Notes under the pieces: generated by a model
The model's database searches: none
Told to the model about the DNA's origin: nothing
Seen by the model: the letters and a program-made list of their open reading frames with translations, nothing else
Origin: Caballeronia sp. NK8
GTDB lineage: Bacteria > Pseudomonadota > Gammaproteobacteria > Burkholderiales > Burkholderiaceae
Assembly: GCF_018408855.1 (NCBI RefSeq)
Contig: NZ_AP024322.1
Location: 1,860,001 to 1,924,000 of the forward strand
Length of the DNA stretch: 64,000 bases
Direction: 5' to 3'
Made by a program: the position numbers and the translations under genes
Shown here: positions 43,839-53,470 of the stretch, one piece after another
Position numbering within the stretch: position 1 is the stretch's first letter
Layout of the letters: the number at the start of each line of letters is the position of its first letter

Positions 43839-46547
43839 ATGGGCAATCACACGGCAACTCCCGACACTTCCTTCGATAGCGGCGCGCCACTCGCGGACCT
43901 GTCGCAGCACACGCCGATGATGCAGCAGTATCTGCGCATCAAAGCGGAACATCCCGGCACGCTCGTTTTCTACCGGATGGGCGATTTCTACGAGCTTTTC
44001 TTCGACGATGCGGAGAAAGCCGCGCGCCTGCTCGATCTCACGCTCACCCAGCGCGGCGCTTCGGGCGGCAATCCGATCAGAATGGCGGGCGTCCCGCACC
44101 ACGCATGCGAGCAATATCTCGCGAAGCTGGTCAAGCTCGGCGAGTCGGTGGCGATCTGCGAACAGATCGGCGATCCGGCGACCTCGAAAGGGCCGGTCGA
44201 GCGCAAGGTGGTGCGCGTCGTCACGCCCGGCACGCTGACCGACGCAGCCCTGCTCTCGGACAAGAGCGATGTCTATCTGCTCGCGCTGTGCCCCGCGCAC
44301 AACCGGCGCGGCGTGGTGACGAGCGTCGGCCTCGCGTGGCTCAATCTCGCGAGCGGCGCGCTGCGTCTCGCGGAGGTCGCGCCGGGGCAAGTAAGTACTG
44401 CGCTCGAGCGCATCCGCCCGGCGGAGACGCTCATCGCGGATTCGATCACGGACGCGCAGTCATCGCTCGGCGTGACGAATCCGGGCGCGACCACGCGCGT
44501 TCCCGCCTGGCATTTCGATGTCGGCTCGGGCACGCAGCGTCTGCGCGAACAACTCGATGTCGCGAGTCTCGACGGCTTCGGCGCTCAGACGCTCACCTGC
44601 GCGTGCGGTGCGGCCGGCGCGCTCCTGCTCTATGCCGCCGCGACGCAAGGCCAGCAGTTGCGTCACGTGCGCAGCCTGAAGGTCGAATACGAATCGGAAT
44701 ACATCGGGCTCGATCCCGCCACGCGCCGCAATCTCGAACTCACCGAGACGCTGCGCGGGACCGAATCGCCCACGCTGTTCTCGCTGCTCGACACCTGCTG
44801 CACGACGATGGGCAGTCGGCTGTTGCGCCACTGGCTGCATCATCCGCCACGCGATGCATCGGTTGCGCAGGCGCGTCAGCAGGCGATCGGCGCATTGCTC
44901 GACGCACCCGTGAACGGCGGGCTCGACACCTTGCGCGGCGCGCTGCGCAAGATCTCGGATATCGAGCGCATCACGGGGCGGCTGGCGTTGCTGTCGGCGC
45001 GGCCGCGCGATCTGTCGAGCCTGCGCGACACCTTCGCCGCGCTGCCCGACCTGCGCGCGCTCGTAGCGGCCGTGGCGGCGCATGCGTCGGCGCTGGAGCG
45101 CATCACTGTCGCGCTCGAACCGCCGCACGAGTGTCTCGATCTCCTGACGAGCGCCATCGCGCCCGAACCTGCCGCGCTAATCCGCGACGGCGGCGTGATC
45201 GCGCGCGGCTACGATCCCGATCTCGATGAATTGCGCGATATTTCGGAGAACTGCGATCAGTTCCTGATCGAACTCGAAGCGCGTGAGCGCACGCGCACGG
45301 GCATCGCGAATCTGCGCGTCGAGTACAACAAGGTGCATGGCTTCTATATCGAGGTCACGCGCGGCCAGACCGACAAGGTGCCCGACGACTATCGCCGCCG
45401 TCAGACGCTGAAGAACGCCGAACGCTACATCACGCCCGAGCTGAAAACGTTCGAGGACAAGGCGCTGTCCGCGCAGGAACGCGCGCTCGCGCGTGAACGC
45501 GCACTCTATGACGCGCTGTTGCAGAACCTGCTGCCCTTCATCGCCGATTGCCAGCGTGTGGCGGGCGCGCTCGCGGAACTCGATCTCCTGTGCGCGTTCG
45601 CCGAACGCGCCCGCGCGCTCGACTGGGTCGCGCCGCAATTCACCGCCGATGCCGGCATCGATATCGAACAGGGCCGGCATCCGGTCGTCGAGGCGCAGGT
45701 CGAGCAGTTCATCGCCAATGATTGCTGTCTCGGCCAGGATCGCAGGCTGCTGCTGATCACCGGCCCGAACATGGGCGGCAAGTCGACCTTCATGCGCCAG
45801 ACCGCGCTGATCGCGCTGATGGCGTACGTCGGCAGCTATGTGCCTGCGAAGCGCGCGCGTTTCGGCGCGCTCGATCGCATCTTCACGCGCATCGGCGCGG
45901 CGGACGATCTCGCGGGCGGCCGCTCGACCTTCATGGTCGAGATGACGGAAGCAGCGGCGATTCTGAACGACGCGAGCGCATCGAGTCTCGTGCTGATGGA
46001 CGAGATCGGGCGCGGCACCTCGACCTTCGACGGTCTCGCGCTCGCCTGGGCCATCGCGCGGCATCTGCTCACGCACAACGGCTGCTACACGCTGTTCGCC
46101 ACGCACTACTTCGAGCTCACGCAATTGCCCGCGGAATTCGCGCAGGCGGCGAACGTGCATCTGTCGGCGGTCGAGCACGATCACGGCATCGTGTTCCTGC
46201 ACGCGGTGAGCGAGGGTCCGGCGAATCAGAGCTACGGCTTGCAGGTCGCGCAGCTCGCGGGCGTGCCGGGCGCGGTGATCCGCGCGGCGCGCAAGCATCT
46301 CGTGCATCTGGAGCAGCAGTCGATCGGCCAGCCGACGCCGCAATTCGATCTGTTCGCGAGTCAGCCCTACGCACCCTACGAGGACGAGCCGCGCGACGCT
46401 GAACCAGCGCCGGCCGAAGCGCCCGAACATCCGGTGATGGACAGGCTGCGCGCGCTCGACCCGAACGAGCTGCGTCCGCGCGATGCGCTCGATCTGCTCT
46501 ACGAACTGCATGAACTGGCGAATCGTCCGCCGGATGCCGCGCGTTGA
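43839..46547 (+). CDS. mutS: DNA mismatch repair protein MutS
   Basis: A 902-residue mismatch-recognition ATPase. The N-terminal mismatch-binding domain has [17 protein letters not shown] and the mismatch-wedging [15 protein letters not shown]. Connector, lever ([22 protein letters not shown], in part) and clamp domains follow. The ATPase has Walker [10 protein letters not shown] (about residue 642), [12 protein letters not shown] and the FATHYFELT motif. The C-terminal acidic/Pro-rich stretch leads to [17 protein letters not shown], the tetramerisation region. The next gene starts inside the last 14 bases of mutS, implying co-transcription. Confidence 0.98.
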   Translation: MGNHTATPDTSFDSGAPLADLSQHTPMMQQYLRIKAEHPGTLVFYRMGDFYELFFDDAEKAARLLDLTLTQRGASGGNPIRMAGVPHHACEQYLAKLVKLGESVAICEQIGDPATSKGPVERKVVRVVTPGTLTDAALLSDKSDVYLLALCPAHNRRGVVTSVGLAWLNLASGALRLAEVAPGQVSTALERIRPAETLIADSITDAQSSLGVTNPGATTRVPAWHFDVGSGTQRLREQLDVASLDGFGAQTLTCACGAAGALLLYAAATQGQQLRHVRSLKVEYESEYIGLDPATRRNLELTETLRGTESPTLFSLLDTCCTTMGSRLLRHWLHHPPRDASVAQARQQAIGALLDAPVNGGLDTLRGALRKISDIERITGRLALLSARPRDLSSLRDTFAALPDLRALVAAVAAHASALERITVALEPPHECLDLLTSAIAPEPAALIRDGGVIARGYDPDLDELRDISENCDQFLIELEARERTRTGIANLRVEYNKVHGFYIEVTRGQTDKVPDDYRRRQTLKNAERYITPELKTFEDKALSAQERALARERALYDALLQNLLPFIADCQRVAGALAELDLLCAFAERARALDWVAPQFTADAGIDIEQGRHPVVEAQVEQFIANDCCLGQDRRLLLITGPNMGGKSTFMRQTALIALMAYVGSYVPAKRARFGALDRIFTRIGAADDLAGGRSTFMVEMTEAAAILNDASASSLVLMDEIGRGTSTFDGLALAWAIARHLLTHNGCYTLFATHYFELTQLPAEFAQAANVHLSAVEHDHGIVFLHAVSEGPANQSYGLQVAQLAGVPGAVIRAARKHLVHLEQQSIGQPTPQFDLFASQPYAPYEDEPRDAEPAPAEAPEHPVMDRLRALDPNELRPRDALDLLYELHELANRPPDAAR

Positions 46548-47850
46548 GCGTGGTGTCGCCGCGCGCCTGACGAGCGCAGTATCGATCGCAATCGCGCTCG
46601 GGTGCATCGCCATGTCACAGGCGCATGCCGAAGGCAGCGCGCCGCTCGGCTTCGCCGTCATCTCCGACGCCCTCACCCGTCCCGCCGACGAAGCCCCGGT
46701 GCGCCGCATGCTCGACGCGATCGGACGTGACGGCAGCATCGCGTTCATCGTCTACGACGGCAATCTGAAGGGCGGCGCGGAGCCGTGCCGGGACGGCATC
46801 TATCAGGCGCGGCATGATCTGCTGGACGCGTCGCGCACGCCGCTCGTGCTGCTGCTCGGTCAGCACGACTGGGCCGATTGCGGCCTCGCGCACGCGGGCG
46901 CTTACGACCCGGTGGAACGGCTCGATTTCGTCCGCCAGCTCTTCTTCGCGGATGCCGGTTCGCTCGGACAAAGCCCGCTCAACCTTGCGCGCGAAAGCGA
47001 TGTCGCGCGCTTTCGCACGTTCCGGGAAATCGTGCGCTGGCAGGCGCAAGGCATCGCGTTCATCGGTCTGAACGTGCCGAGCCCGAACAATCACTATCTG
47101 ACGGCCGGTGGGCGCAACGGCGAGTTCGAAGACCGTACCGTCGCGACGACCTTCTGGATCGAGCACGCGGCGGAATCGGCGCGGCGCAGCGAGATGCGCG
47201 CGCTCGTCGTCATTCTGCAAGGCGATCCGGATTTTGCGCGCTACGAACGGCGCGAGCGCTTCGGCTGGCTGCGCTTCTCGCGCTCGAACCAGCCGCGCGA
47301 CGGCTTCCTCGAACTCAAGCGCAGCCTCGCGAAGGCGGCGGACATCTTTCGCGGGCCGGTCATCGTGATTCACGGCACCGATACGCCCGAGCCCAACGGC
47401 TTTCATATCGATCAACCTTTGCGCAATGACAAGGGTTTGATCGTCACCAATCTCACGCGCGTCGCGGTGGCGTTCAAGAAGCCGCAAACGCAATGGCTCG
47501 AAGTGCAGAGCGATGCGCAATGGCATCCGCCGTTCAGGCTGCGCGTGCGCGATGTGAAGGAGGGGCGCACGCGCGATTCGGCCGCGTCGACGCCCGAAGC
47601 GCCCGCGCAATCGAGCACGCCTTATGCGCCCTATCCGGCGCCCTATCCGGCGCCCAATCCCGCGACGCAACCCACGCTGCCCGCGTCGATGCCGCCGCCG
47701 GAGTCGCTGCCCGCGCCGCCCTCGATGCCGCTGCCCGCCTCCGACCTTCCGCCGATCCTCACGCCGCCGCCGCCGCCGCAATCGCAATCGCTGCCGCCGA
47801 TCTATTCCGTGCCCGCATCGGGCGTACGCAACGACACGAGCGGGCAATAA
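46534..47850 (+). CDS. secreted metallophosphoesterase-like protein, probably degenerate
   Basis: A 438-residue exported protein overlapping mutS by 14 bases. A signal peptide ([18 protein letters not shown], cleavage near AHA) precedes a domain with the layout of calcineurin-like phosphoesterases: [34 protein letters not shown] and [12 protein letters not shown], ending in [18 protein letters not shown]. Compared with active relatives the GD motif reads DGN and the GNHD motif reads GQHD, so metal ligands look altered. The last 100 residues are Pro-rich with repeated [14 protein letters not shown] units. I infer a non-catalytic or altered-metal protein. A convergent terminator follows. Confidence 0.68.
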   Translation: MPRVERGVAARLTSAVSIAIALGCIAMSQAHAEGSAPLGFAVISDALTRPADEAPVRRMLDAIGRDGSIAFIVYDGNLKGGAEPCRDGIYQARHDLLDASRTPLVLLLGQHDWADCGLAHAGAYDPVERLDFVRQLFFADAGSLGQSPLNLARESDVARFRTFREIVRWQAQGIAFIGLNVPSPNNHYLTAGGRNGEFEDRTVATTFWIEHAAESARRSEMRALVVILQGDPDFARYERRERFGWLRFSRSNQPRDGFLELKRSLAKAADIFRGPVIVIHGTDTPEPNGFHIDQPLRNDKGLIVTNLTRVAVAFKKPQTQWLEVQSDAQWHPPFRLRVRDVKEGRTRDSAASTPEAPAQSSTPYAPYPAPYPAPNPATQPTLPASMPPPESLPAPPSMPLPASDLPPILTPPPPPQSQSLPPIYSVPASGVRNDTSGQ

Positions 47851-47875
47851 AAAACGCAGCCGAAGCTGCGTTTTT
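47850..47875. terminator. bidirectional Rho-independent terminator
   Basis: AAAAACGCAGC (47850-47860) and GCTGCGTTTTT (47865-47875) pair perfectly around CGAA. It serves the phosphoesterase-like gene and the convergent slyD. Confidence 0.88.
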
Positions 47876-47895
47876 CAGTAAGCCGATACGCTCGA

Positions 47896-48447
47896 TCAAT
47901 GCAGCGTCGGACCTGCATCCTTGCGCGGTTCGTCGTCATCATCGTCATCGTCTTCATCGACGACCTGCAGGCCGTCCGCGCCATGCGCGTGCTGATGTTC
48001 GATCTCGTCGTCGGTCGCAGTACGCACTTCCTGCACCGACAGCGAGAAGCGCAGCGCCATGCCCGCGAGCGGATGATTGCCGTCGAGCACGACCTTGTCC
48101 TCGGCGACATCGGTCACGGTGTAGATGAGCGAGTCGATGTCGTCATCGCCGTCTTCCGGCGTGCCCTCGAACTGCATGCCGACTTCCAGCGGCTCCGGAA
48201 AGCGGCTGCGCTCCTCGATCTTCACGAGTTCGGGATCGTACTCGCCGAACGCGTCTTGCGGTTCGAGCTGAATGAGCGTTTCATATCCGGCCTCGTGACC
48301 GTCGAGCGCTTCCTCGATCTTGGGGAACGTGCCATCATAGCCGCCGTGCAGATAGACCATCGGCTCGTCGCTCTCCTCGATCAGATTGCCTTGCGCATCC
48401 GATAGCTTGTAAGCGACCGAAACGACAGTGTCTTTCGCAATTTTCAT
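47896..48447 (-). CDS. slyD: FKBP-type peptidyl-prolyl isomerase SlyD
   Basis: A 183-residue cytoplasmic prolyl isomerase and chaperone. The FKBP core begins MKIAKDTVVSVAYKLSDAQG, contains the insert-in-flap region (PQDAFGEYDPELV, then ERSRFPEPLEVGMQFEG), and ends DGNHPLAGMALRFSLSVQEV. The tail has EIEHQHAHG followed by a run of eight acidic residues (DEDDDDDDDE), whereas enterobacterial SlyD has a long His/Cys-rich nickel-binding tail. Nickel handling is therefore probably weaker. ATG at 48445-48447 follows GGAGGATCCA. Divergent from roxA with only 33 bases between. Confidence 0.93.
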   Translation of the reverse strand: MKIAKDTVVSVAYKLSDAQGNLIEESDEPMVYLHGGYDGTFPKIEEALDGHEAGYETLIQLEPQDAFGEYDPELVKIEERSRFPEPLEVGMQFEGTPEDGDDDIDSLIYTVTDVAEDKVVLDGNHPLAGMALRFSLSVQEVRTATDDEIEHQHAHGADGLQVVDEDDDDDDDEPRKDAGPTLH

Positions 48448-48480
48448 TGGATCCTCCAAGATACAAGCCTCGATTATACG

Positions 48481-49719
48481 ATGCCCAAGCGGCCCCAAGA
48501 CGCAACACCAATCCCTGTTTCCGGCCCTCCCGAGCATGCTCGCGCGGCTTTGCCGGATGAACCCACACCCTTGTTGGGCAACCGCACGCCGCGACAGTTC
48601 ATGCGGCGTTACTGGCAGAAAAAGCCGCTCCTGATCCGGCAGGCCATCCCCGATATCGCGGCGCCGCTCGCGCGCGACGAACTCTTCGAACTCGCCGATC
48701 TCGACGACGTCGAGTCCCGTCTCATCACCCATTTTCGCAAGACGTGGAATCTGGAGCACGGCCCGTTCGCGCCCGACGAATTGCCTTCAGTGAAGAAACG
48801 CGAATGGACGCTGCTCGTGCAGGGCGCGAACCTGCACGACGATCGCGCGCACGCGCTGATGAACCGCTTTCGCTTCATTCCGGACGCGCGCCTCGACGAC
48901 CTGATGATCTCGTATGCGACCGACGGCGGCGGTGTCGGACCGCACTTCGACTCTTATGACGTGTTTCTGCTTCAGGTTCATGGGAAGCGCCGCTGGCGTA
49001 TCGGCGCGCAGCGCGATCTTTCGCTAAAACCCGGACTGCCGTTGAAAGTTTTACAGCACTTCGAGCCGGAAGAAGAATGGCTGCTGGAGCCGGGCGACAT
49101 GCTGTATCTGCCGCCGCACATCGCGCATGACGGCATCGCGGAAGGCGAGTGCATGACCGCATCGATCGGCTTTCGCGCGCCCTCCACGCACGAGCTCACG
49201 GCGCAGTTCCTCTATCATCTCGCCGAGCGCAGAGACGATGCATCGGAAGGCACCCGTTCCCACACGCGGTATCGCGATCCGGCGCAGGAACCGGTGGCAA
49301 ATCCGGCGGCGTTGCCCGCACTGCTCGTCGAGCGGGTTGGCGCGATCCTTGCGAACGTCAACTGGACTGAAAAGGATATCGCGGCGTTTCTAGGCACTTA
49401 TTTGAGCGAGCCAAAAGCCAACGTCGTATTCGACTCGCCGGAGCGCGCGCTCAATGAGCAAAAATTTGTAGAGCGAGCGAGAAAAACGGGCGTAAGGCTG
49501 GATAGAAAGACTGTTTTGCTCTACAACGCAAGGTCATTTTTCATAAATGGCGAAGAGCAGGCGTTGTCTTCGAAGCTGAAAAAGTGGCTCCCTGAATTGG
49601 CCGATACTCGGCATCTGGAGGCGAAACGCTTTGTAACACTTACAGACGATTCGTCAATGACAGCGCTGCTACACGAATGGTATCGTGCGGGCTGGCTTCG
49701 GATGGGTGCTTTGCCTTGA
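48481..49719 (+). CDS. roxA: ribosomal oxygenase (JmjC), uL16 arginine 3-hydroxylase
   Basis: A 412-residue Fe(II)/2-oxoglutarate oxygenase of the YcfD family, which hydroxylates ribosomal protein uL16. The metal triad begins with His155 and Asp157 in VGPHFDSYDVFLLQVHGKRRW; the distal histidine is in LPPHIAHDGIA. A winged-helix C-terminal domain follows, including RKTVLLYNARSFFINGE. The ATG at 48481 has no ribosome-binding site and lies 33 bases from divergent slyD. From about 49395 to the stop, codons change abruptly to AT-rich ones (AGA, AGG, ATA, GTA, ACA, CTA) unlike the first part of the gene. The reading frame is intact across that change. Confidence 0.93.
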   Translation: MPKRPQDATPIPVSGPPEHARAALPDEPTPLLGNRTPRQFMRRYWQKKPLLIRQAIPDIAAPLARDELFELADLDDVESRLITHFRKTWNLEHGPFAPDELPSVKKREWTLLVQGANLHDDRAHALMNRFRFIPDARLDDLMISYATDGGGVGPHFDSYDVFLLQVHGKRRWRIGAQRDLSLKPGLPLKVLQHFEPEEEWLLEPGDMLYLPPHIAHDGIAEGECMTASIGFRAPSTHELTAQFLYHLAERRDDASEGTRSHTRYRDPAQEPVANPAALPALLVERVGAILANVNWTEKDIAAFLGTYLSEPKANVVFDSPERALNEQKFVERARKTGVRLDRKTVLLYNARSFFINGEEQALSSKLKKWLPELADTRHLEAKRFVTLTDDSSMTALLHEWYRAGWLRMGALP

Positions 49720-49827
49720 CTGGCTTGACTTCACGAGACTTCCTGACACGCTGCGGAATACTGGTATTTTGCTGTTCCGCAATATGAAAGTTTGTATGAG
49801 AAAGACAACGTATCGTCCCCTGATTTA

Positions 49828-49856
49828 TCGACGGTCGTTACGAAAGTGCCTATAAT
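49828..49856 (+). promoter_or_regulatory. sigma-70 promoter for the Ala/Ser-rich lipoprotein
   Basis: TCGACG (49828-49833), a 17-base spacer and a perfect TATAAT (49851-49856). The predicted start near 49863 gives a 5' leader of about 125 bases that contains a small stem, CTCACA/TGTGAG, near 49880-49902. The surrounding spacer (49720-49988) is much more AT-rich than average and holds no protein frame I would accept. Confidence 0.65.
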
Positions 49857-49988
49857 TTCCGGCCAAGCCGTAGGAAGTCTCACACAAAAAAGAATTGTGA
49901 GTCTCCACAGCGGCCCAGGTCGGTGTTGGAGCACACATTACCGGTACTTTGCGCTGTTGCTTACCTTTAACCATAAAAGGACGTGATC

Positions 49989-50243
49989 ATGAAGAAATCC
50001 CTCCTCGTAGCATCCCTGTTGGCTGCTGTTGCTCTGGCTGCATGCAACAAGTCTAGCGAAACGGCTGCTCCGAGCGCTGCAAGCGATACGTCGGCTGCTT
50101 CGGCTCCGGCTGCTGCTGCTTCGGACGCAAACGCTGCTGCATCGAGCGCTTCGGCCGCTGCAAGCGACGCAGCTTCGGCTGCTGGCGCAGCTTCGGACGC
50201 TGCCGCTTCGGCTGCTGCTCCGGCATCGGGCGCAAGCCAGTAA
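49989..50243 (+). CDS. Ala/Ser-rich low-complexity lipoprotein
   Basis: An 84-residue lipoprotein. MKKSLLVASLLAAVALAAC is a textbook lipoprotein signal with Cys19 lipidated. The mature part after NKSSETAAPS is almost wholly Ala, Ser and Asp in irregular repeats of AASDA and AASSA. Such proteins may form alanine-rich helices like Lpp or Braun-type spacers, but there is no C-terminal Lys for peptidoglycan linkage. AAAGGA lies eight bases before the ATG; GTG at 49983 is a less likely start. It has its own promoter and terminator, and many codons end in T (GCT for Ala), suggesting high expression or selection on codon choice. Confidence 0.82.
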   Translation: MKKSLLVASLLAAVALAACNKSSETAAPSAASDTSAASAPAAAASDANAAASSASAAASDAASAAGAASDAAASAAAPASGASQ

Positions 50244-50298
50244 GGCTTGTCGGCGCTTCGGCGCCAAGGCATGCGCCGCTCGATGCGGCCTGCCGACG

Positions 50299-50326
50299 AA
50301 AAAACCGGCTCTTGGGCCGGTTTTTT
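50299..50326 (+). terminator. Rho-independent terminator of the lipoprotein gene
   Basis: AAAAAACCGGC (50299-50309) pairs with GCCGGTTTTTT (50316-50326). The stem is followed by C and a T-rich stretch. It lies 55 bases past the stop codon. Confidence 0.88.
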
Positions 50327-50382
50327 CTTATCTGCTTTCTGCGCTGCTTTCTGCGTTTTTCTATCGCGCCATGTGCGCGTAT

Positions 50383-51156
50383 TCAGAGCGCCAGCCAGTC
50401 GAAGCCTTCCGCCTGCGTCGCGACCACCACATCGACTGCCGACGCGCCCAGCGCCGCCGCAAGCGCCGCCTGCGCCAGATGCGGCAGATTGTTTTGCTGA
50501 CTGAGATGAGCGGCCACGAGATGACGCAGCCTGGAACGATCGAGCGATGCGAGTATGGCCGCCGCCGCTTCGTTATTCAGGTGTCCATGAGTCCCGCCGA
50601 TGCGCGCCTTCAGCGAGGGCGGATAGCGGCTCGCGGCAAGCATGCCGACATCGTGATTGGATTCGAGCACGAGCGCGTCACAGCCGCTCAGGACGCTCGT
50701 GATATGCGGCGTCGACACACCCACATCAGTCAGCACGCCGAGGCGGCAGGCGCCGTCTGAAAAGACGTATTGCAGCGGCTCGCGGGCATCGTGAGGCACG
50801 GTGTACGGCAGCACGCTCAGATCGCCGATGGCCACACTCTCATCGCCCCACAGCACGTGCAGGTCGACATCGGCTTCGTCGGCGCCGATCGCGCGCGCGG
50901 TGCCCCAGCTCATGTGCAGTGGAATGGACCATCGGCGCGCGAGCGTCAGCGCGCTGCCGATATGGTCCGTGTGCTCGTGCGTGATGACGATCGCGTCGAG
51001 GTCCTCGGCGCGGCAGTTCAGACGCGCGAGACGACGCTCGACTTCCTTGCCGGAAAATCCGCAATCGAGCAGCACGCGCGTCGTCGTCGTGCCGCTCGAT
51101 GCCTCGACGAGCAATGCATTGCCCTCGCTGCCGCTGCCGAGACTGGCGAATTTCAC
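50383..51156 (-). CDS. MBL-fold metallohydrolase (WalJ/YycJ-like)
   Basis: A 257-residue metallo-beta-lactamase-fold hydrolase. The N-terminus MKFASLGSGSEGNALLVE and the metal motif HEHTDH (residues 60-65) mark the YycJ/WalJ group. LVLESNHDVGML and HGHLNNEAAAAIL follow, and LVAAHLSQQNN lies near the C-terminus. In Gram-positives the homologue affects cell-wall or DNA-replication phenotypes; its role in betaproteobacteria is not established. The start is GTG at 51154-51156. It begins 18 bases after bamC and is likely translated from the same message as dapA-bamC. Confidence 0.88.
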   Translation of the reverse strand: MKFASLGSGSEGNALLVEASSGTTTTRVLLDCGFSGKEVERRLARLNCRAEDLDAIVITHEHTDHIGSALTLARRWSIPLHMSWGTARAIGADEADVDLHVLWGDESVAIGDLSVLPYTVPHDAREPLQYVFSDGACRLGVLTDVGVSTPHITSVLSGCDALVLESNHDVGMLAASRYPPSLKARIGGTHGHLNNEAAAAILASLDRSRLRHLVAAHLSQQNNLPHLAQAALAAALGASAVDVVVATQAEGFDWLAL

Positions 51157-51174
51157 AATGTCTTCAGAAGTCGT

Positions 51175-52317
51175 TTAGTTCAACTGCGCGTGCAGCAATG
51201 AAACGATGCGCTGCGCATCGGACGAGGTATCCGGCTGCCCGTTCGCATCGACGACGCCGACTTGCGTGACCGCGTCCGCCTTCGGCCGCACGTTGACGAG
51301 GAACTGACGCGTCGGCTTCGGCGTATTGCCCGAGAAGAACTTGCCGAACAGTCCGTCCTTCTTCAGCTCCGCCATGGAGTCCGAATAATGGACGTAGTAA
51401 ATGCCCTTGTCGCGATCGCGATTGTCGACCGTGAAGTTGGTGCGATCGAGCGCGAGGCCCACGCGCAGCCATGCGCGATCGAACGGTTCGGCCAGATCGA
51501 GTGTGGAACCGCCCGCGCTCTGGTCCACCGCCACCTTCGCGCCCGAAGGACGCGCCTGAGCCATCAGCTGCTGCGACTGCTTTTCGGTCAGGCCGAACTT
51601 CTGCATCAGCTTCGTGAGTACCGCGGCTTCGAGCTGCGGATTGCGCGGACGCGCTTCCCAGCGCGACGAAGTCTTGTCCTGCCCCGTCAGCACTTCTTCC
51701 ATCGCGCTGTGCGTGACCGAGATATCCGTCGAGCCGTCCGACGCGCGGTCGACCTGCGTACGGAACATGTCGCGCGTACCCGACGAATACGCGAAGTCGA
51801 GCAGCTTGCCCACGCTGTTGCGGAACCAGTCGTTGGGAATGTTCGCGCGGTTCTCAGCCCAGTCGGTCGCCATGATGCCGGTCTGCGGCGCGTCGGTTTT
51901 GAGCGTGAAGCCGTTCTCTTCCCAGAACTCCTTCAGCGGTCCCCAGATCTGATCGGGCGAGCGGCCATCGACGACGAGCCAGCGGCGGTCGCCATCGCTC
52001 TCGACGTGCATGCCGAACGGATCCTGCGCGTTCGGCACGCCGAGCGTCGCGTTGCCGGCCGGCGTGACCGCGCGTTCCGCGGCGCCGCCCAGCGCGTTGA
52101 TCTTAGGCGGCGCGGCATAGCGCTGGCTGATGTCGGCCGTGCTCAGATCCGACGGAACGTTGAGCGACGGTGCGGTTTCAGCAGCCTTGTAGTTGACGCG
52201 ATCCGGCGCGAGCCAGTCGTTGAGCGTGTCGCAACCTGCGAGCGCGAAGATCGCGCCGGCGCCGAGCGACAGCATGCTCAGGCGTTTGGCGTGAGTAAGA
52301 AGAGCGGAACGTTTCAT
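51175..52317 (-). CDS. bamC: outer membrane assembly lipoprotein BamC
   Basis: A 380-residue lipoprotein of the BAM complex. The signal peptide ends in the lipobox LAGC with Cys29 lipidated, followed by DTLNDWLAPDRVNYK, the conserved unstructured N-terminal part. Two helix-grip domains follow, the first around RWLVVDGRSPDQIWGPLKEFW and the second near LAEPFDRAWLRVGLALDR. ATG at 52315-52317 follows AAGAAGGA. It lies downstream of dapA, as in E. coli, but the two genes are separated by 184 bases rather than being contiguous. Confidence 0.94.
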   Translation of the reverse strand: MKRSALLTHAKRLSMLSLGAGAIFALAGCDTLNDWLAPDRVNYKAAETAPSLNVPSDLSTADISQRYAAPPKINALGGAAERAVTPAGNATLGVPNAQDPFGMHVESDGDRRWLVVDGRSPDQIWGPLKEFWEENGFTLKTDAPQTGIMATDWAENRANIPNDWFRNSVGKLLDFAYSSGTRDMFRTQVDRASDGSTDISVTHSAMEEVLTGQDKTSSRWEARPRNPQLEAAVLTKLMQKFGLTEKQSQQLMAQARPSGAKVAVDQSAGGSTLDLAEPFDRAWLRVGLALDRTNFTVDNRDRDKGIYYVHYSDSMAELKKDGLFGKFFSGNTPKPTRQFLVNVRPKADAVTQVGVVDANGQPDTSSDAQRIVSLLHAQLN

Positions 52318-52501
52318 GAGGTCCTTCTTTGCTGCTGATGACGCATTGCCTCGCGCCGATGCCGCTCTAGCCGAGCGGATCATCGACGCAGATGTCGAGG
52401 CGAATGAGCGGCGGTTGATGACTGAACGTGAGCTTCATTCCGTTCACTTGCGGCGGCGCGGACTTTCGATTCTTTGTGACTTGCCGTGCCGCCACGGGTG
52501 A

Positions 52502-53407
52502 TCAGGCGAGCAGCCCGGACTCGCGCAACGCATCACGCACGACGTCGTGATAGCGCGCGTCGAGCGGCGTGAGCGGCAGGCGGATGCCGCCTTCCATGCG
52601 GCCGAGCGCCTGCAGCGCCCATTTGGCCGGAATCGGATTCGATTCGCAGAAGAGTTGCTTGTGCAGCGACAGAAGCTTCAGATGGATGCGGCGCGCGGTG
52701 ATCGCATCGCCTTCGATCGCGGCGCGGCAGAGCTGGCTCATTTCCTTCGGCGCGACGTTGGCCGTCACCGAAATGTTGCCGTGGCCGCCTAGCAGCATCA
52801 GCGCGATGGCCGTGGGATCGTCGCCGCTGAAGATTGCAAAGTTCGCTGGCGCGTGCTTGATCAGATGCGCCGCGCGATCGATGTTGCCCGTCGCTTCCTT
52901 CACGCCGATGATGCCCGGCACGTCCGCGAGACGCAGGATGGTCTCGTTGCTCATGTCGGCGACGGTGCGGCCCGGCACGTTGTACAGGATCACCGGCAGA
53001 TCGACCGCTTCCGCGATGGTGCGGAAATGGCGGTACATGCCTTCTTGCGTCGGCTTGTTGTAATACGGGACGACTTGCAGCGTGGCGTCGGCGCCGACCT
53101 TCTTCGCGTGCTTCGAGAGCTCGATGGCCTCGGCCGTCGAATTGCCGCCCGCGCCCGCGATGATCGGGAAGCGCTTGGCGGCGTGCTCCACCGCCGTCTG
53201 GATCATCAGGATATGTTCTTCGACCGACAGAGTGGCCGATTCGCCGCTCGTGCCGACCACGACGAGACCGTTCGATCCTTGCTCGACGTGCCAGTCGATC
53301 AGTTTTCGAAACGCCGGCAGATCAAGACTACCGTCCTCGTGCATCGGTGTGACGATGGCAGGGATGCTGCCGCGGATCTGGATGCCGCCGTGTGTTCCGT
53401 TTGTCAT
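52502..53407 (-). CDS. dapA: 4-hydroxy-tetrahydrodipicolinate synthase
   Basis: A 301-residue class I aldolase condensing pyruvate with aspartate semialdehyde on the route to diaminopimelate and lysine. The Schiff-base residue is Lys170 in [10 protein letters not shown], and Tyr142 in ILYNVPGRT completes the site. [13 protein letters not shown] and [14 protein letters not shown] are the other signatures. The start [21 protein letters not shown] is a few residues longer than E. coli DapA. With lysC at 28.9 kb, this window encodes two early lysine-pathway steps at separate loci. Confidence 0.97.
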   Translation of the reverse strand: MTNGTHGGIQIRGSIPAIVTPMHEDGSLDLPAFRKLIDWHVEQGSNGLVVVGTSGESATLSVEEHILMIQTAVEHAAKRFPIIAGAGGNSTAEAIELSKHAKKVGADATLQVVPYYNKPTQEGMYRHFRTIAEAVDLPVILYNVPGRTVADMSNETILRLADVPGIIGVKEATGNIDRAAHLIKHAPANFAIFSGDDPTAIALMLLGGHGNISVTANVAPKEMSQLCRAAIEGDAITARRIHLKLLSLHKQLFCESNPIPAKWALQALGRMEGGIRLPLTPLDARYHDVVRDALRESGLLA

Positions 53408-53470
53408 GAAACTCTATGAATTTAATCGTGAATTTAATCGCAAAAAGCGATATTACGCGATTGTAGCGGA

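Noticed and set aside
49731..49934. Minus-strand 67-codon frame between roxA and the lipoprotein
   Set aside because: It overlaps the promoter and leader of the lipoprotein gene, has no domain and no ribosome-binding site.
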